Of a stretch of 64,000 nt of DNA, positions 20,801 to 27,963 are shown in pieces (the first letter of the stretch is position 1; every line of letters starts with the position of its first letter). A program made the position numbers and the translations under genes. The notes beneath the pieces are model-generated. The model was not told where the DNA came from. It saw nothing but the letters and a program-made list of their open reading frames with translations, and did no database searches. Location: the NCBI GenBank assembly GCA_963812195.1, contig CAWEUI010000013.1, positions 62,001 through 126,000 of the forward strand, in the 5' to 3' direction. Origin of the DNA: ZC4RG30 sp963812195 (GTDB lineage Bacteria > Pseudomonadota > Gammaproteobacteria > Steroidobacterales > Steroidobacteraceae).

Positions 20801-20962
20801 GGGCGCCTTCATGATGATCTTCACCTGCGTGGTGGAGATGTCGGGAAAGGCGTCGATGGGCAGCGTGCGGGTGGCCCACAGGCCGGCCGCCGCCAGCAGC
20901 ACGGTCAGGATGGAAACCAGCAGGCGTTGCGACAGGGCAAGGGCGATCAGGCGTGCCAGCAC
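17894..20962 (-). CDS. CusA/CzcA-family heavy-metal RND efflux pump
   Basis: A 1022-residue proton-driven inner-membrane pump of the heavy-metal RND group, with 12 predicted membrane helices and two large periplasmic loops. Landmarks are PIDAFPDISTTQV near the N-terminus, IGMLVDAAVVVVEN in helix 4 and DEGDLVIQHEKLPS in the second half. The helix-4 motif has AIG rather than the DFG of zinc/cobalt/cadmium pumps, so a CzcA label would be unsafe; copper/silver or another substrate is possible. I chose the GTG at 20962, which shares one base with the adaptor stop (TAGTG). A longer in-frame start at 21064 lies inside the adaptor gene. The length fits the family. Confidence 0.9.
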   Translation of the reverse strand: MLARLIALALSQRLLVSILTVLLAAAGLWATRTLPIDAFPDISTTQVKIIMKAPGMTPEEVESRITAPIEQELLGIPGQTVLRSRSKYAIADITLDFQEGTDIYWARQQVNERLAGVMGALPATASGGLAPISTPLSDMYMFTLEGPQSLEEKRTVLDWTIRPQLRSLAGVADVNALGGYVRSFEVAPDPVALAAVGLSLADLQQALQANNRSDGAGRLAEGDEAWLLRADGDIRNTADLQHIVVGTRGGKLVRLADVAEVRIGALTRYGMVTQQGEGEAVEGLVIGLRGANAQQVVTQVRARLAQIQARLPEGMLIKSFYDRGSLIERAVGTVSHALGEAAVLVLVLLFVFLGNVRAALTVVLILPLSALATFLAMRFYGLSANLMSLGGLAIAIGMLVDAAVVVVENIEAHQAQGANGPPRSRLHVIYRAATEVAVPVTSGIAIIAIVFVPLLSLQGLEGKLFGPVALTIVFALFASLLLSLTVVPVAASLLLRHGAHAPPRLVQKLEALYRRLLELVLGRERWLYAGAGAALLVAVVLFMGLGKSFMPTMDEGDLVIQHEKLPSIGLERSAQIDLAIQKQLLAEVPEVEQVVSRVGSDELGLDPMGTNETDGFVKLKPRSEWRRKDKAWVVDRIREVTDRFAGVNTSFTQPIEMRVSELISGVRGDLAVKIFGPDLAGLDQIATAIAGELEQIRGSEDVAATRNGGVQYLQIALDRTGLGRAGLSVEAVQDDLRALVEGRQAGVVIEQGRRLPLLLRGRLGGHDGATPDQFAQLLVPGAGGAAMPLTALATLQRTEGPVKVDRENGSRMAVVRANVRGRDLVGFVEEARQRVAERVKLPPGYQLTWSGQFENQQRTAARLTLVVPISLALIFLLLFATFASMRQALLVFANIPFALVGGVVSLAITGEYLSVPASVGFIALMGIAVLNGLVMISYFNQLHSRGMQIEQLVRDGAVRRLRPVLMTASITAFGLVPLLFATGPGSEIQKPLAIVVVGGLVSSTMLTLLLLPSLFRRFGVEK

Positions 20963-22098
20963 TACGGTGACTCCGTGGTTCCAAGACCCAGCCAGCTGCC
21001 CTTGATGGCGGCCAGGCCCGCGCTGGCCACTTGCTCGCCGACGGCCAGGCCATCCTGGATCCACGCCGTCTGGCCCGTGCGGCGCTCCACCACCACGGCG
21101 CGGGGGATGACGCCGTTCTGGCTGCGCACGAAGACATAGTCTGTGCCCTGCAGCTGCACCACGCTGATCGCCGGCACCTGCACCAGCCCGGATCCGCTGC
21201 CGCCTCCCGGCGTTACACGCGTCTCGACAAACTGGTTCGGTGCGACACAGCCGGCCGGATTGCGCAACTCGGCACGCACCTGGATCGTCTGGCTGTGTTC
21301 GTCGAACTGCAGGGCCGAGGCGATGACCCGCGCTTCGCGCTCGCAGCCCTGGATCCGCACGCGGTCACCGTTGCGGATACGCTGCGCGGCCTCGCGCGGG
21401 GCCTGCAGCTCGATCCACAGCGCATTCAGTGTGGCGATGCGCAGCAGCGGTTGGCCGGCCTCGACGGCCTCGCCGGGTGCAACCAGCTGCTGCAGCACGT
21501 TGCCGTTGCGCCGTGCGGTAAGGACCAGCAGCGGGCTGATGTCCGCGGCGCTGCGGATCGCCGCCAGTGCGCCGGCGGACATGCCGGCCAGGCGCAGCAG
21601 TTGCTGTTGTTCGTGCAGCGCGGCGTCGGCTTCGGCCAGCATGGCGCGGCTTTGCTCCAGCCGGTTGCGGGCGATGATGCCCTCGGCATGCAGGGCTTCG
21701 TCACGTGCGGCACGCTGGCTGGCCGCCTCGCGACGCGCGCGCGCGGCGATCAGTTCGCGTTGCGTGGCCAGCACTTGCGCGCTGTGCAGGCGCACCAGTG
21801 GCTGTCCGGCGCGCACCGACTGCCCCGGGTTCACCAGCACGGACTGCACGCGCCCGCCGGTCTGGGCCAGCACCAGATCCAGGTCTTCGTTGGGTACGAT
21901 GACCCGGCCAGTCAGCTGCAGCGAGGCGCCGGCGCCATGGTCCGGGGCGGTGGCCGGGGCAAACTCGATGCCGGCGGTGCGGATCTGTTCGGCCGTGAGT
22001 TTCAGGGTCGACTCGGCGGCTTGTGCCGTGCCGAGCAAGCCCGCCAGCGCGGCCCATGTGGCCTGGCGGAACAGCAACCGGAAACGCGCTGGTGGCAT
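20962..22098 (-). CDS. CusB/CzcB-like periplasmic adaptor
   Basis: A 378-residue membrane-fusion protein joining the RND pump to the outer-membrane channel. It has a signal peptide (core AALAGLLGTAQAA), a barrel strand region, a lipoyl half (GGRVQSVLVNPGQSVRAGQP), a long alpha-helical hairpin (about 120-185, rich in Ala/Arg/Glu) and a second lipoyl half (NGNVLQQLVAPGEAV). I chose the ATG at 22098, preceded by AGGGA; an in-frame start at 22134 adds residues before the signal peptide. No Met-rich copper-binding N-terminus like that of CusB is seen. It is the first gene of its operon, divergent from the two-component pair. Confidence 0.88.
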   Translation of the reverse strand: MPPARFRLLFRQATWAALAGLLGTAQAAESTLKLTAEQIRTAGIEFAPATAPDHGAGASLQLTGRVIVPNEDLDLVLAQTGGRVQSVLVNPGQSVRAGQPLVRLHSAQVLATQRELIAARARREAASQRAARDEALHAEGIIARNRLEQSRAMLAEADAALHEQQQLLRLAGMSAGALAAIRSAADISPLLVLTARRNGNVLQQLVAPGEAVEAGQPLLRIATLNALWIELQAPREAAQRIRNGDRVRIQGCEREARVIASALQFDEHSQTIQVRAELRNPAGCVAPNQFVETRVTPGGGSGSGLVQVPAISVVQLQGTDYVFVRSQNGVIPRAVVVERRTGQTAWIQDGLAVGEQVASAGLAAIKGSWLGLGTTESP

Positions 22099-22143
22099 CA
22101 GGAATCCCTGCAGATAAGTGACTGCCCGATACACTAGGAAGCA

Positions 22144-22166
22144 GTTCTTAAGCAGGCCTTAAGAAC
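22144..22166. promoter_or_regulatory. PmrA/QseB-type box between the RND operon and its two-component genes
   Basis: The sequence CTTAAG-CAGGC-CTTAAG (22147-22163) is a direct repeat with 11-base period, the form bound by tandem OmpR-family regulators of the PmrA/QseB/TctD group. With its flanks it is also a perfect 9-base inverted repeat, GTTCTTAAG-N5-CTTAAGAAC. The divergent regulator gene encodes exactly this subgroup. Such an AT-rich palindrome stands out in this G+C-rich sequence. It lies 46 bases from the adaptor start and 50 from the regulator start and could control both directions. Confidence 0.8.
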
Positions 22167-22216
22167 CCCGGCCTAACTTCGGTTCGAATTTGGAGCGGCT
22201 GGATGGGAAGGACCTG

Positions 22217-22898
22217 ATGCGTTTATTGCTGGTGGAGGATGACGAGCACCTGGGTCGGGCCGTGCGCACGGGCCTGCAGCAGCAGGGGCATTCGGTGGAC
22301 TGGGTGACCGATGGCGTGGCGGCGGAGCTCGCCGCCCGTGATGGCGACTACGAGGCGCTGGTGCTTGATATCGGACTGCCCCGCCAGGATGGTTTGCGGG
22401 TATTGCGCGAACTGCGCCGCGGCGGGCCTGGCCGTGCCGGTGCTGATCATCACGGCGCGCGACGAGGTGCAGGATCGCATCCAGGGACTGGACAGCGGTG
22501 CGGACGACTTCATCGTCAAGCCGTTCGACCTGGACGAACTGGGCGCGCGGCTGCGCGCGGTACAGCGGCGGGCCGTGGGACGATCCGGTCCACTCATCGT
22601 GCACGGCGATATCGAGCTGGACCCGGCCACGCGGCGCGTGACGCAGGGCGGGCGTAACGTGACCCTGACCGCCCGCGAATTCGCATTGCTGCAGCACCTG
22701 CTGGAGCGTGCCGGCCGGGTGCTCTCGCGCGCGCAACTGCAGGACGCGCTGTACAGCTGGGGCAGCGAGATCGAAAGCAATGCCATCGAGGTCCACGTGC
22801 ACAACCTGCGACGCAAGCTGGGCCGGGAGCTGGTGCGCACGGTCCACGGCCAGGGCTATGTGATCGATCCGGATGTTGCGGCGCCTGCCGTGCAATGA
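22217..22898 (+). CDS. QseB/PmrA-like response regulator (one frame break)
   Basis: A response regulator of about 226 residues with receiver (VEDDEHLG; phospho-Asp 51 in VLDIGLPRQDG; KPFDLDEL) and winged helix (TAREFALLQHLLERAG; SEIESNAIEVHVHNLRRKLG). The last motif marks the QseB/PmrA/TctD subgroup. Start ATG 22217 has a GGAAGGA ribosome-binding site. The frame breaks near 22427-22432, where the sequence should run from ELRR through GLAVPVLIITARDE; one extra G in GGCGGGC explains it. It overlaps the kinase gene by 4 bases. The metal efflux operon lies divergently across a CTTAAG-N5-CTTAAG box, so it most likely activates that operon. Confidence 0.87.
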
Positions 22899-24245
22899 GC
22901 AGTGGCTGGTCGTTGCGGGGCAGGCTGCTTGCCGCGCTGGTGGCGCTGGCGGCGGCGTTGTTCGGGGTCAACGCGGTGCAGAACTACCTGGCCTACCGCG
23001 ACGCCAGCAGCCACCTGTTCGATGACTCGATGCGCGAGACCGCCGGGCTGATGCTGCAGCTCGTGCAGCACGAGGTCGCCGAGCATGGCCAGTTGCTGGG
23101 CATCGAGCTGCTGCGCGCCGAGACCCAGCCCGGCCCCTATGGGTTCCGCTTCCAGGTGTGGACGCCGGACATGCAGGCGGGCGTGCTGTCCGCGGAACTG
23201 CCGGCAAAGCCGTTCGTGCCGTTCGATGTCGAGGGCTTCGCGTGGACGCGCATCAACGGCACGATGTGGCGCGCCTATTCATTGTGGAATCCCGCCCGTA
23301 CGCTGCAGGTGCAGATCGCCCAGCGCCAGGAACTGCGCCTGGCGGAGGATCACCATGCGCTGGTGCGCCTGGCGCTGAGCTGCGTGGCGCTGCTGGCCGT
23401 GGCAAGCGGCCTGATGTGGTGGGTGCTCGGCGCCGGCATCCGGCCGCTGCGCCGGATGGCGGTCAGTCGTCGGTCAGCGCAGCGAGAGCGATCTGAGTCC
23501 GGTCGATGAACACCACGCGCCGCGCGAGGTGCTGCCGCTGGTCGCGGCGCTGAACCGCCTGCTGCGGCGGATTTCCGGAACGCTTGCGGCCGAGCGGCGC
23601 TTCACCTCCGATGCGGCACATGAACTGCGCACGCCGCTGGCCGCGATCCGGGCCAATGCGCAGGTGCTGCTCGGCGCGCGCGATGCGGCGGAGCGCGACA
23701 GCACGGCACGGGACCTGCTCGCCAGCGTGGATCGTGGTACGCGACTGGTCGACCAGTTGCTGGCCCTGGCGCGCGCCGACCGGCCCTCCGCCCGGGCGCG
23801 TTTCGAGGACGTGAACCTGGCCGGCATCGTGGGCGAGGAATTGCAGGCCCTGCAGCCCACGGCCGAACGCCTCGGCGTGCGCGTCCAGGCGCGGCTCGAA
23901 GCGATGCCGTTGCGCGGCGACCCGGCGCTGCTGGCGGTCATGGTGCGCAACCTGCTCGACAATGCCCTGCGCTACGGCGCACCGGGTGGCGTCGTGCGCA
24001 TTGCCACCGGCGCCAATGAACTGCTCATCGAGGACGAAGGTCCGGGGATTCCCGAGCAGGAGCGCCTGAAGGTCTTCGAGCGCTTCTATCGGCTCGAGCA
24101 GTCGCGGGCCCCGGGCAGCGGGCTGGGATTGTCGATCGTGCAGCGGATCGTCGAACTGCACGACGGGCAGATCCGCATCGAGGGTGCCGCCGGCGGCAGC
24201 GGCACCCTGGTGCGCGTGAGCTTCGCGGCTACTGCGGCTTCCTGA
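22895..24245 (+). CDS. QseC-like sensor histidine kinase (one frame break)
   Basis: A membrane sensor kinase of about 450 residues, partner of the overlapping regulator gene. There are two membrane helices (about 8-27 and 160-184) around a periplasmic loop of about 130 residues. A HAMP linker, the phospho-acceptor motif SDAAHELRTPL, an N box (NLLDNALRYG) and a G box (GSGLGLSIV) follow. The frame breaks between about 23463 and 23478, just after the HAMP start (RRMA), and resumes with RSESDLSPVDEHH; a single inserted base is enough. Its 3' end overlaps the convergent methyltransferase gene by 17 bases. The periplasmic signal, perhaps a metal given the neighbouring pump, is not identifiable. Confidence 0.83.
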
Positions 24246-25021
24246 ACTTCCACACCGTCTGGTCGGTGGTGCCGCGCTTGCCCGGCGTGAACACCATCCA
24301 GGAGTGATCGTCGTTGGGGTTGGCCAGGATGTCGCTCTTGGTGACCAGCTCGAAGCCCGCGGCCAGTGATTTCCTTCTGCACCACGGTCGGGTCGATGCG
24401 ATGCAGCTTGGGCGTGTCTTCGCGGCCCGAGCCCGGACGCGCGTTGTGGTCGACCACGAAGAAGATGCCGCCCGGCTTGAGCGCCTTGAAGATCTTCGCG
24501 TTGAGCTTGGCGGTGTCGATGTTGTTCAGGCCGAGGTCATGGTAGTAGAGCACCATGAACACCTCGTCCTGGTTCGGTGGCAGCTCGGCCGTGTTGTAGT
24601 CCTCGACGTGATACGAGCTGTTCGGATGCCCGGCCACGAACTTGCGGCTGGCCGCGCCGGCGCGCTTTTCGGTGTAGGGCAGGTCCAGCATGTACACCGA
24701 GCCCTTGGGCCCGACCACCGAGGACAGCAGGTGCGTGAAGTACTGGCCGAAGGAGGCGAATTCCACGAGGTGATCACCCGGCTTCACGCCCGAAAGCGTG
24801 AGCAGTTCGGCCGGCTTGCGGTCCGCGTCGCGTGCGACGTCGGCGGCGGGACGATCCGCAGCCTGCACCGCCTTGACGATGTAGTCCGCCGTCCCGGCCG
24901 GAATGGTGTAGTGCTTCGGCGGCGCGGCAGCTGCGGGTTCGGCTGCCACTGCAGACGTTCCGCACAACAGGCCGCCGGCGACGAACGCGGCAAGTGAAAG
25001 GCGCAACAGGCTCCGGTCCAT
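24229..25021 (-). CDS. Exported SAM-dependent methyltransferase-like protein (one frame break)
   Basis: A protein of about 263 residues with a Sec signal peptide (LLRLSLAAFVAGGLLCGTSAVAA) and a class I methyltransferase fold: the SAM-site strand VKPGDHLVEFASFGQYF, then VYMLDLPYTEKR, EVFMVLYYHDLG and LKPGGIFFVVDHNA. It resembles the family of predicted exported methyltransferases. How SAM would reach it outside the cytoplasm is unknown. One extra base at 24361-24364 breaks the frame; with it removed the protein ends AGFELVTKSDILANP ... VWKFRKPQ. I chose ATG 25021, which opens the signal peptide; an in-frame start at 25045 is possible. It stands alone and converges on the sensor kinase. Confidence 0.75.
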
Positions 25022-25066
25022 GGTCGATTCCCCCAAAGTTATCAATGCTGGCGCGAAAGACGCAGT

Positions 25067-25963
25067 CTATCCGGCAAATACCGTCGCCGCGTCAAAAACC
25101 GGTCCGTCCACGCACACCCGCTGCATCGCCGGGCCCGCGGGTGTCTGCACCTGCACGGCGCACCCGGCGCAGCCGCCCACCGCGCAGGCCATGTATTCCT
25201 CCAGCGAAACCTGACACGGCAGGTTCAGTTCGCGCGCGAGCTGGGCGACCGCGCGCAGCATGGGCGTGGGGCCGCAGGCGAAGACTTCCACCTGGCCGCG
25301 CTGCGCCGCATCGAGCCCGCCGAGCCATAGCCGGGCCAGGTCGGTGACGTAGCCGTCGTGGCAACCGGGAAACCCGGCAAGGCTGGTGAGCCGGCTGGGT
25401 ATCCCCAATTCATCCAGCAGCGGCATGCAGGCGATCACGCCGGCCGGCATGCCGGGCACCACGATGGTGGAAGGTCGCGCGCGGAACGGGAACGGCAATT
25501 CCGAACCCAGCAGCGCCAGCGGCCGGAAGCCCTCGGCGGCGCGCTCGCTGAGCTGTTCGGCCAGGAAGACCATGGGCGGAATGCCGACGCCGCCGCCGAT
25601 GAGCAGTGCCCGCGGGAATTCGGCATGCGGCGTGAAACCGCGGCCGATCGGGCCCAGCAGGTTCACCGTCTCGCCGACGCGGCGCGCGGCCAGGTGCGCC
25701 AGGCCCGCGCCGTGGATCTTGTACAGCAACTCGATCCAGCCGGCTTGCGCGTCCACGCGCATGATCGAGAGCGGCCGGCGCATGGGAACCGCCGGGTCCA
25801 CGGCCACATGCACGAAGCTGCCGGCCGTGGCGCGGGCAGCGGTCTGCGGTGCCGCCAGGCGCATCACGTACTGCCTGCCCGGGAAGCTCTCGCTGGAAAG
25901 GATGGCGGCATCCTCGACGAAGATGGTGCCGCGGTGTGCCTTCGATGCGCTGTAGCCGGCCAT
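25067..25963 (-). CDS. PyrK-like FAD/[2Fe-2S] electron-transfer subunit
   Basis: A 298-residue reductase resembling the electron-transfer subunit of class 1B dihydroorotate dehydrogenase. It has the FAD motif RPLS (63-66), the NAD site LIGGGVGIPP (121-130), the pyridine-nucleotide signature EVFACGPTPML (226-236) and four cysteines for a [2Fe-2S] cluster (260, 265, 268, 284) in PyrK spacing. It starts two bases after the pyrB stop, supporting a pyrimidine role: passing electrons from dihydroorotate oxidation to NAD. No catalytic PyrD subunit lies in the window. Most gammaproteobacteria use the quinone-linked class 2 enzyme, so a different oxidoreductase partner cannot be excluded. Confidence 0.8.
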   Translation of the reverse strand: MAGYSASKAHRGTIFVEDAAILSSESFPGRQYVMRLAAPQTAARATAGSFVHVAVDPAVPMRRPLSIMRVDAQAGWIELLYKIHGAGLAHLAARRVGETVNLLGPIGRGFTPHAEFPRALLIGGGVGIPPMVFLAEQLSERAAEGFRPLALLGSELPFPFRARPSTIVVPGMPAGVIACMPLLDELGIPSRLTSLAGFPGCHDGYVTDLARLWLGGLDAAQRGQVEVFACGPTPMLRAVAQLARELNLPCQVSLEEYMACAVGGCAGCAVQVQTPAGPAMQRVCVDGPVFDAATVFAG

Positions 25964-25965
25964 GC

Positions 25966-26928
25966 TCAGCCGGTCCTCGCGATCAACGGCGCGGCCAGCA
26001 CTTCCAGCGCCGCCATGCGCACGGCCACGCCATTGGCGACCTGCAGCCGGATCACCGACTGCGGGTCCATCGGCGACCGCGGATTCGATCTCCACGCCGC
26101 GGTTCATGGGCTGCGGATGCATGACGATGGCATCGGGTTTCGCATGCGCCAGGCGCGCCGTGGTCAGGCCGAATTCGCGGAAGTACTCCTCGCCGGCCGG
26201 GATGGCGGCGTCCTCGAAGCGCTCCTTCTGGATGCGCAGCATCATCACCACATCGCAGCCGGCAATGCCGCGTTCGATGTCGGTCTCGCGCGCGCAGCCG
26301 GCGAACTCGCCGGGTCGGGCATCAGCGCCGGTGGCGCCACGATCCGCAGGTCCGTGGCACCGAGGATCGAAAGCGCGTTATAGGCCGAACGCGCCACGCG
26401 TGAATGCCGGATGTCGCCGACGATGGCCACCGCAAGGCCGTCACAGCGGCCCTTCTTCTGCAGCACCGTGAGCGCGTCGAGCAGTCCCTGCGTGGGATGC
26501 GACACATGCGCCTCGCCGGCCGACAGCACGCTCACGTGCGGCGCGACGTTCGCCGCCACCATGGCCGGTACGCCGACTTCCGCATCGCGCAGCACGAACA
26601 CGTCCACGTGCAGTGATTCCAGCGTGAAAATCGTGTCCAGCATGCTCTCGCCCTTCACGCGCGAGGACAGCTGCACTTCCAGGTTCACCACCTCGGCGCC
26701 GAGGCGCTTGGCCGCCAGCTCGAAGGACACGCGCGTGCGCGTGGACGGTTCGGTGAACATGTTGGCGATGGTGACGCCGGCCAGTGCCGTGCTGCGCGGC
26801 GCGGGTTCGCCGGCACCGCGCACGTAATGCTGCGCGCGCTCCAGCAGCGACTCCAGCTCGGGGCGCGTCAGGCCCTCGAGCGTGAGCAGGTGGCGAAGGC
26901 TGCCGTCCGGCCGCCGCTGTTGCGTCAT
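25966..26928 (-). CDS. pyrB: Aspartate carbamoyltransferase catalytic subunit (two frame breaks)
   Basis: This enzyme makes N-carbamoyl-aspartate from aspartate and carbamoyl phosphate, the first committed step of pyrimidine synthesis. The carbamoyl-phosphate site STRTR (62-66), SHPTQGLLD and HPQPMNRGVEI are all present. About 320 residues, a normal length. The frame breaks twice. Near 26307 one base is missing in a G/C run (the protein should read MPDPGEFAGCARETD), and near 26072 one base is extra (should read VADGPQSVI). The true end is then the TGA at 25966-25968, after APLIARTG. It overlaps ruvX by 4 bases, and PyrK follows after 2 bases. No pyrI is adjacent. Confidence 0.9.
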
Positions 26929-27368
26929 GGTTCTCCCCGCTGTTCCAGCCAGCCGGTCAGCATGATCGCCGCGGCCGCGCTGTCGATATCCCCCTTGGCC
27001 ACCCTGCGGCGCCGCTGGCCGGCCGCGCGTGCCTCGCGCAGGCGGCTGTGTGCGGCGGTGGAGGTGTAGCGTTCGTCCACGCGCGCGACCTGCAAACCGG
27101 TGCGGGTCGCCAGATTCTGTGCGAACGCATCGGCGGCGGCGGCGAGGCTGCCGGGGGAACCATCGTCATTATACGGGGCCCCGACCAGCAGCAGGTCGGG
27201 GCCGAAGCCGGCGATTGCCCGCTCGATGGCGGGCCAGTCGGGTCCGCCGGCATGGTGCGCGACAGTGGTGAGCGGCGCGGCGCTGCGCGTGAGCGAGTCA
27301 CCCCCCGCAATGCCGATCCGCTTGAGCCCGAAGTCGAAAGCCAGTACGAGCAGGGCCCGCGCGCCCAA
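26925..27368 (-). CDS. ruvX: Holliday-junction resolvase-like protein RuvX/YqgF
   Basis: A 147-residue RNase H-fold protein of the YqgF family. The first catalytic motif is AFDFGLKRIG (Asp 11), then LLLVGAPYNDDG, DERYTSTAA (Glu/Asp) and KGDIDSAAAAIMLT (Asp near the end). The family acts in 16S rRNA 5'-end maturation and possibly in recombination. The start is a TTG at 27368 directly after the yqgE stop; no ATG or GTG lies before the conserved first strand. This agrees with translation coupled to yqgE. The gene overlaps pyrB by 4 bases and is part of the gshB-tonB-yqgE-ruvX-pyrB operon. Confidence 0.9.
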   Translation of the reverse strand: MGARALLVLAFDFGLKRIGIAGGDSLTRSAAPLTTVAHHAGGPDWPAIERAIAGFGPDLLLVGAPYNDDGSPGSLAAAADAFAQNLATRTGLQVARVDERYTSTAAHSRLREARAAGQRRRRVAKGDIDSAAAAIMLTGWLEQRGEP

Positions 27369-27932
27369 TCAGGCGTGCCCCGCGTGCGGGCTGACCTTGG
27401 CGACGTCCACCCCCAGCGAGCGCCAGGCCTCGGCCCAGCGATCGTCGTAGGGCAGGTCGAACAGCATCGAGTCCGTCACCGGCAGGGTCAGCCAGGCGTT
27501 TTCCTTCAGCTCGCGCTCGAGCTGACCGGCTTCCCACTGCGCGTAGCCCAGTGCGATGAAGGCGTTTTCCGGCCCCTCGCCGCGGGCCATCGCGGCCAGC
27601 ACATCGCGGCTGGTGGTGACCTGGATGCTCTCGGAGATCCGGTGCGTGGATTCCCACTCGCCGCCCGGCCGATGCAGCACGAAGCCGCGGTCCTGGTGCA
27701 CCGGCCCGCCGCGCAGCACGATCTGTTCGCCGATGGCATGGCTCTGCGGCGGCAGCTTCATCTGCGCCAGCACTTCCGACAGGCGCATGGTGAGCGGCTT
27801 GTTGAGCACGATGCCCAGCGCGCCGCGATCGCTGTGCTCGCAAATCAGCGTCACGGTCTGCGCAAAATGCGGGTCCTCCATGCCTGGCATGGCGACCAGC
27901 AATTGATTGGTCAGGGAGCCCTCTTTGGACAT
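27369..27932 (-). CDS. yqgE: YqgE/AlgH-family protein
   Basis: A 187-residue cytoplasmic protein of the YqgE (AlgH) family, whose molecular function is not known. It matches the family from the N-terminus (LTNQLLVAMPGMEDPHF) through GIVLNKP, VLRGGPVHQDRGFVLH and FIALGYAQWEAGQLE to VTDSMLFDLPYDDRW. The length is that of E. coli YqgE. It is almost always next to ruvX, as here, where its stop directly touches the ruvX start. It lies 31 bases after tonB, the longest gap in this operon. Confidence 0.92.
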   Translation of the reverse strand: MSKEGSLTNQLLVAMPGMEDPHFAQTVTLICEHSDRGALGIVLNKPLTMRLSEVLAQMKLPPQSHAIGEQIVLRGGPVHQDRGFVLHRPGGEWESTHRISESIQVTTSRDVLAAMARGEGPENAFIALGYAQWEAGQLERELKENAWLTLPVTDSMLFDLPYDDRWAEAWRSLGVDVAKVSPHAGHA

Positions 27933-27963
27933 GCCATCAGTATGGGGCTGGTACAGCGTGGTC

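Noticed and set aside
17357..21139. A 1260-codon open frame on the plus strand opposite the RND pump genes
   Set aside because: It is antisense to a complete, family-matching RND operon and reads as His/Gln/Arg-rich low-complexity protein, the usual shadow in G+C-rich DNA.
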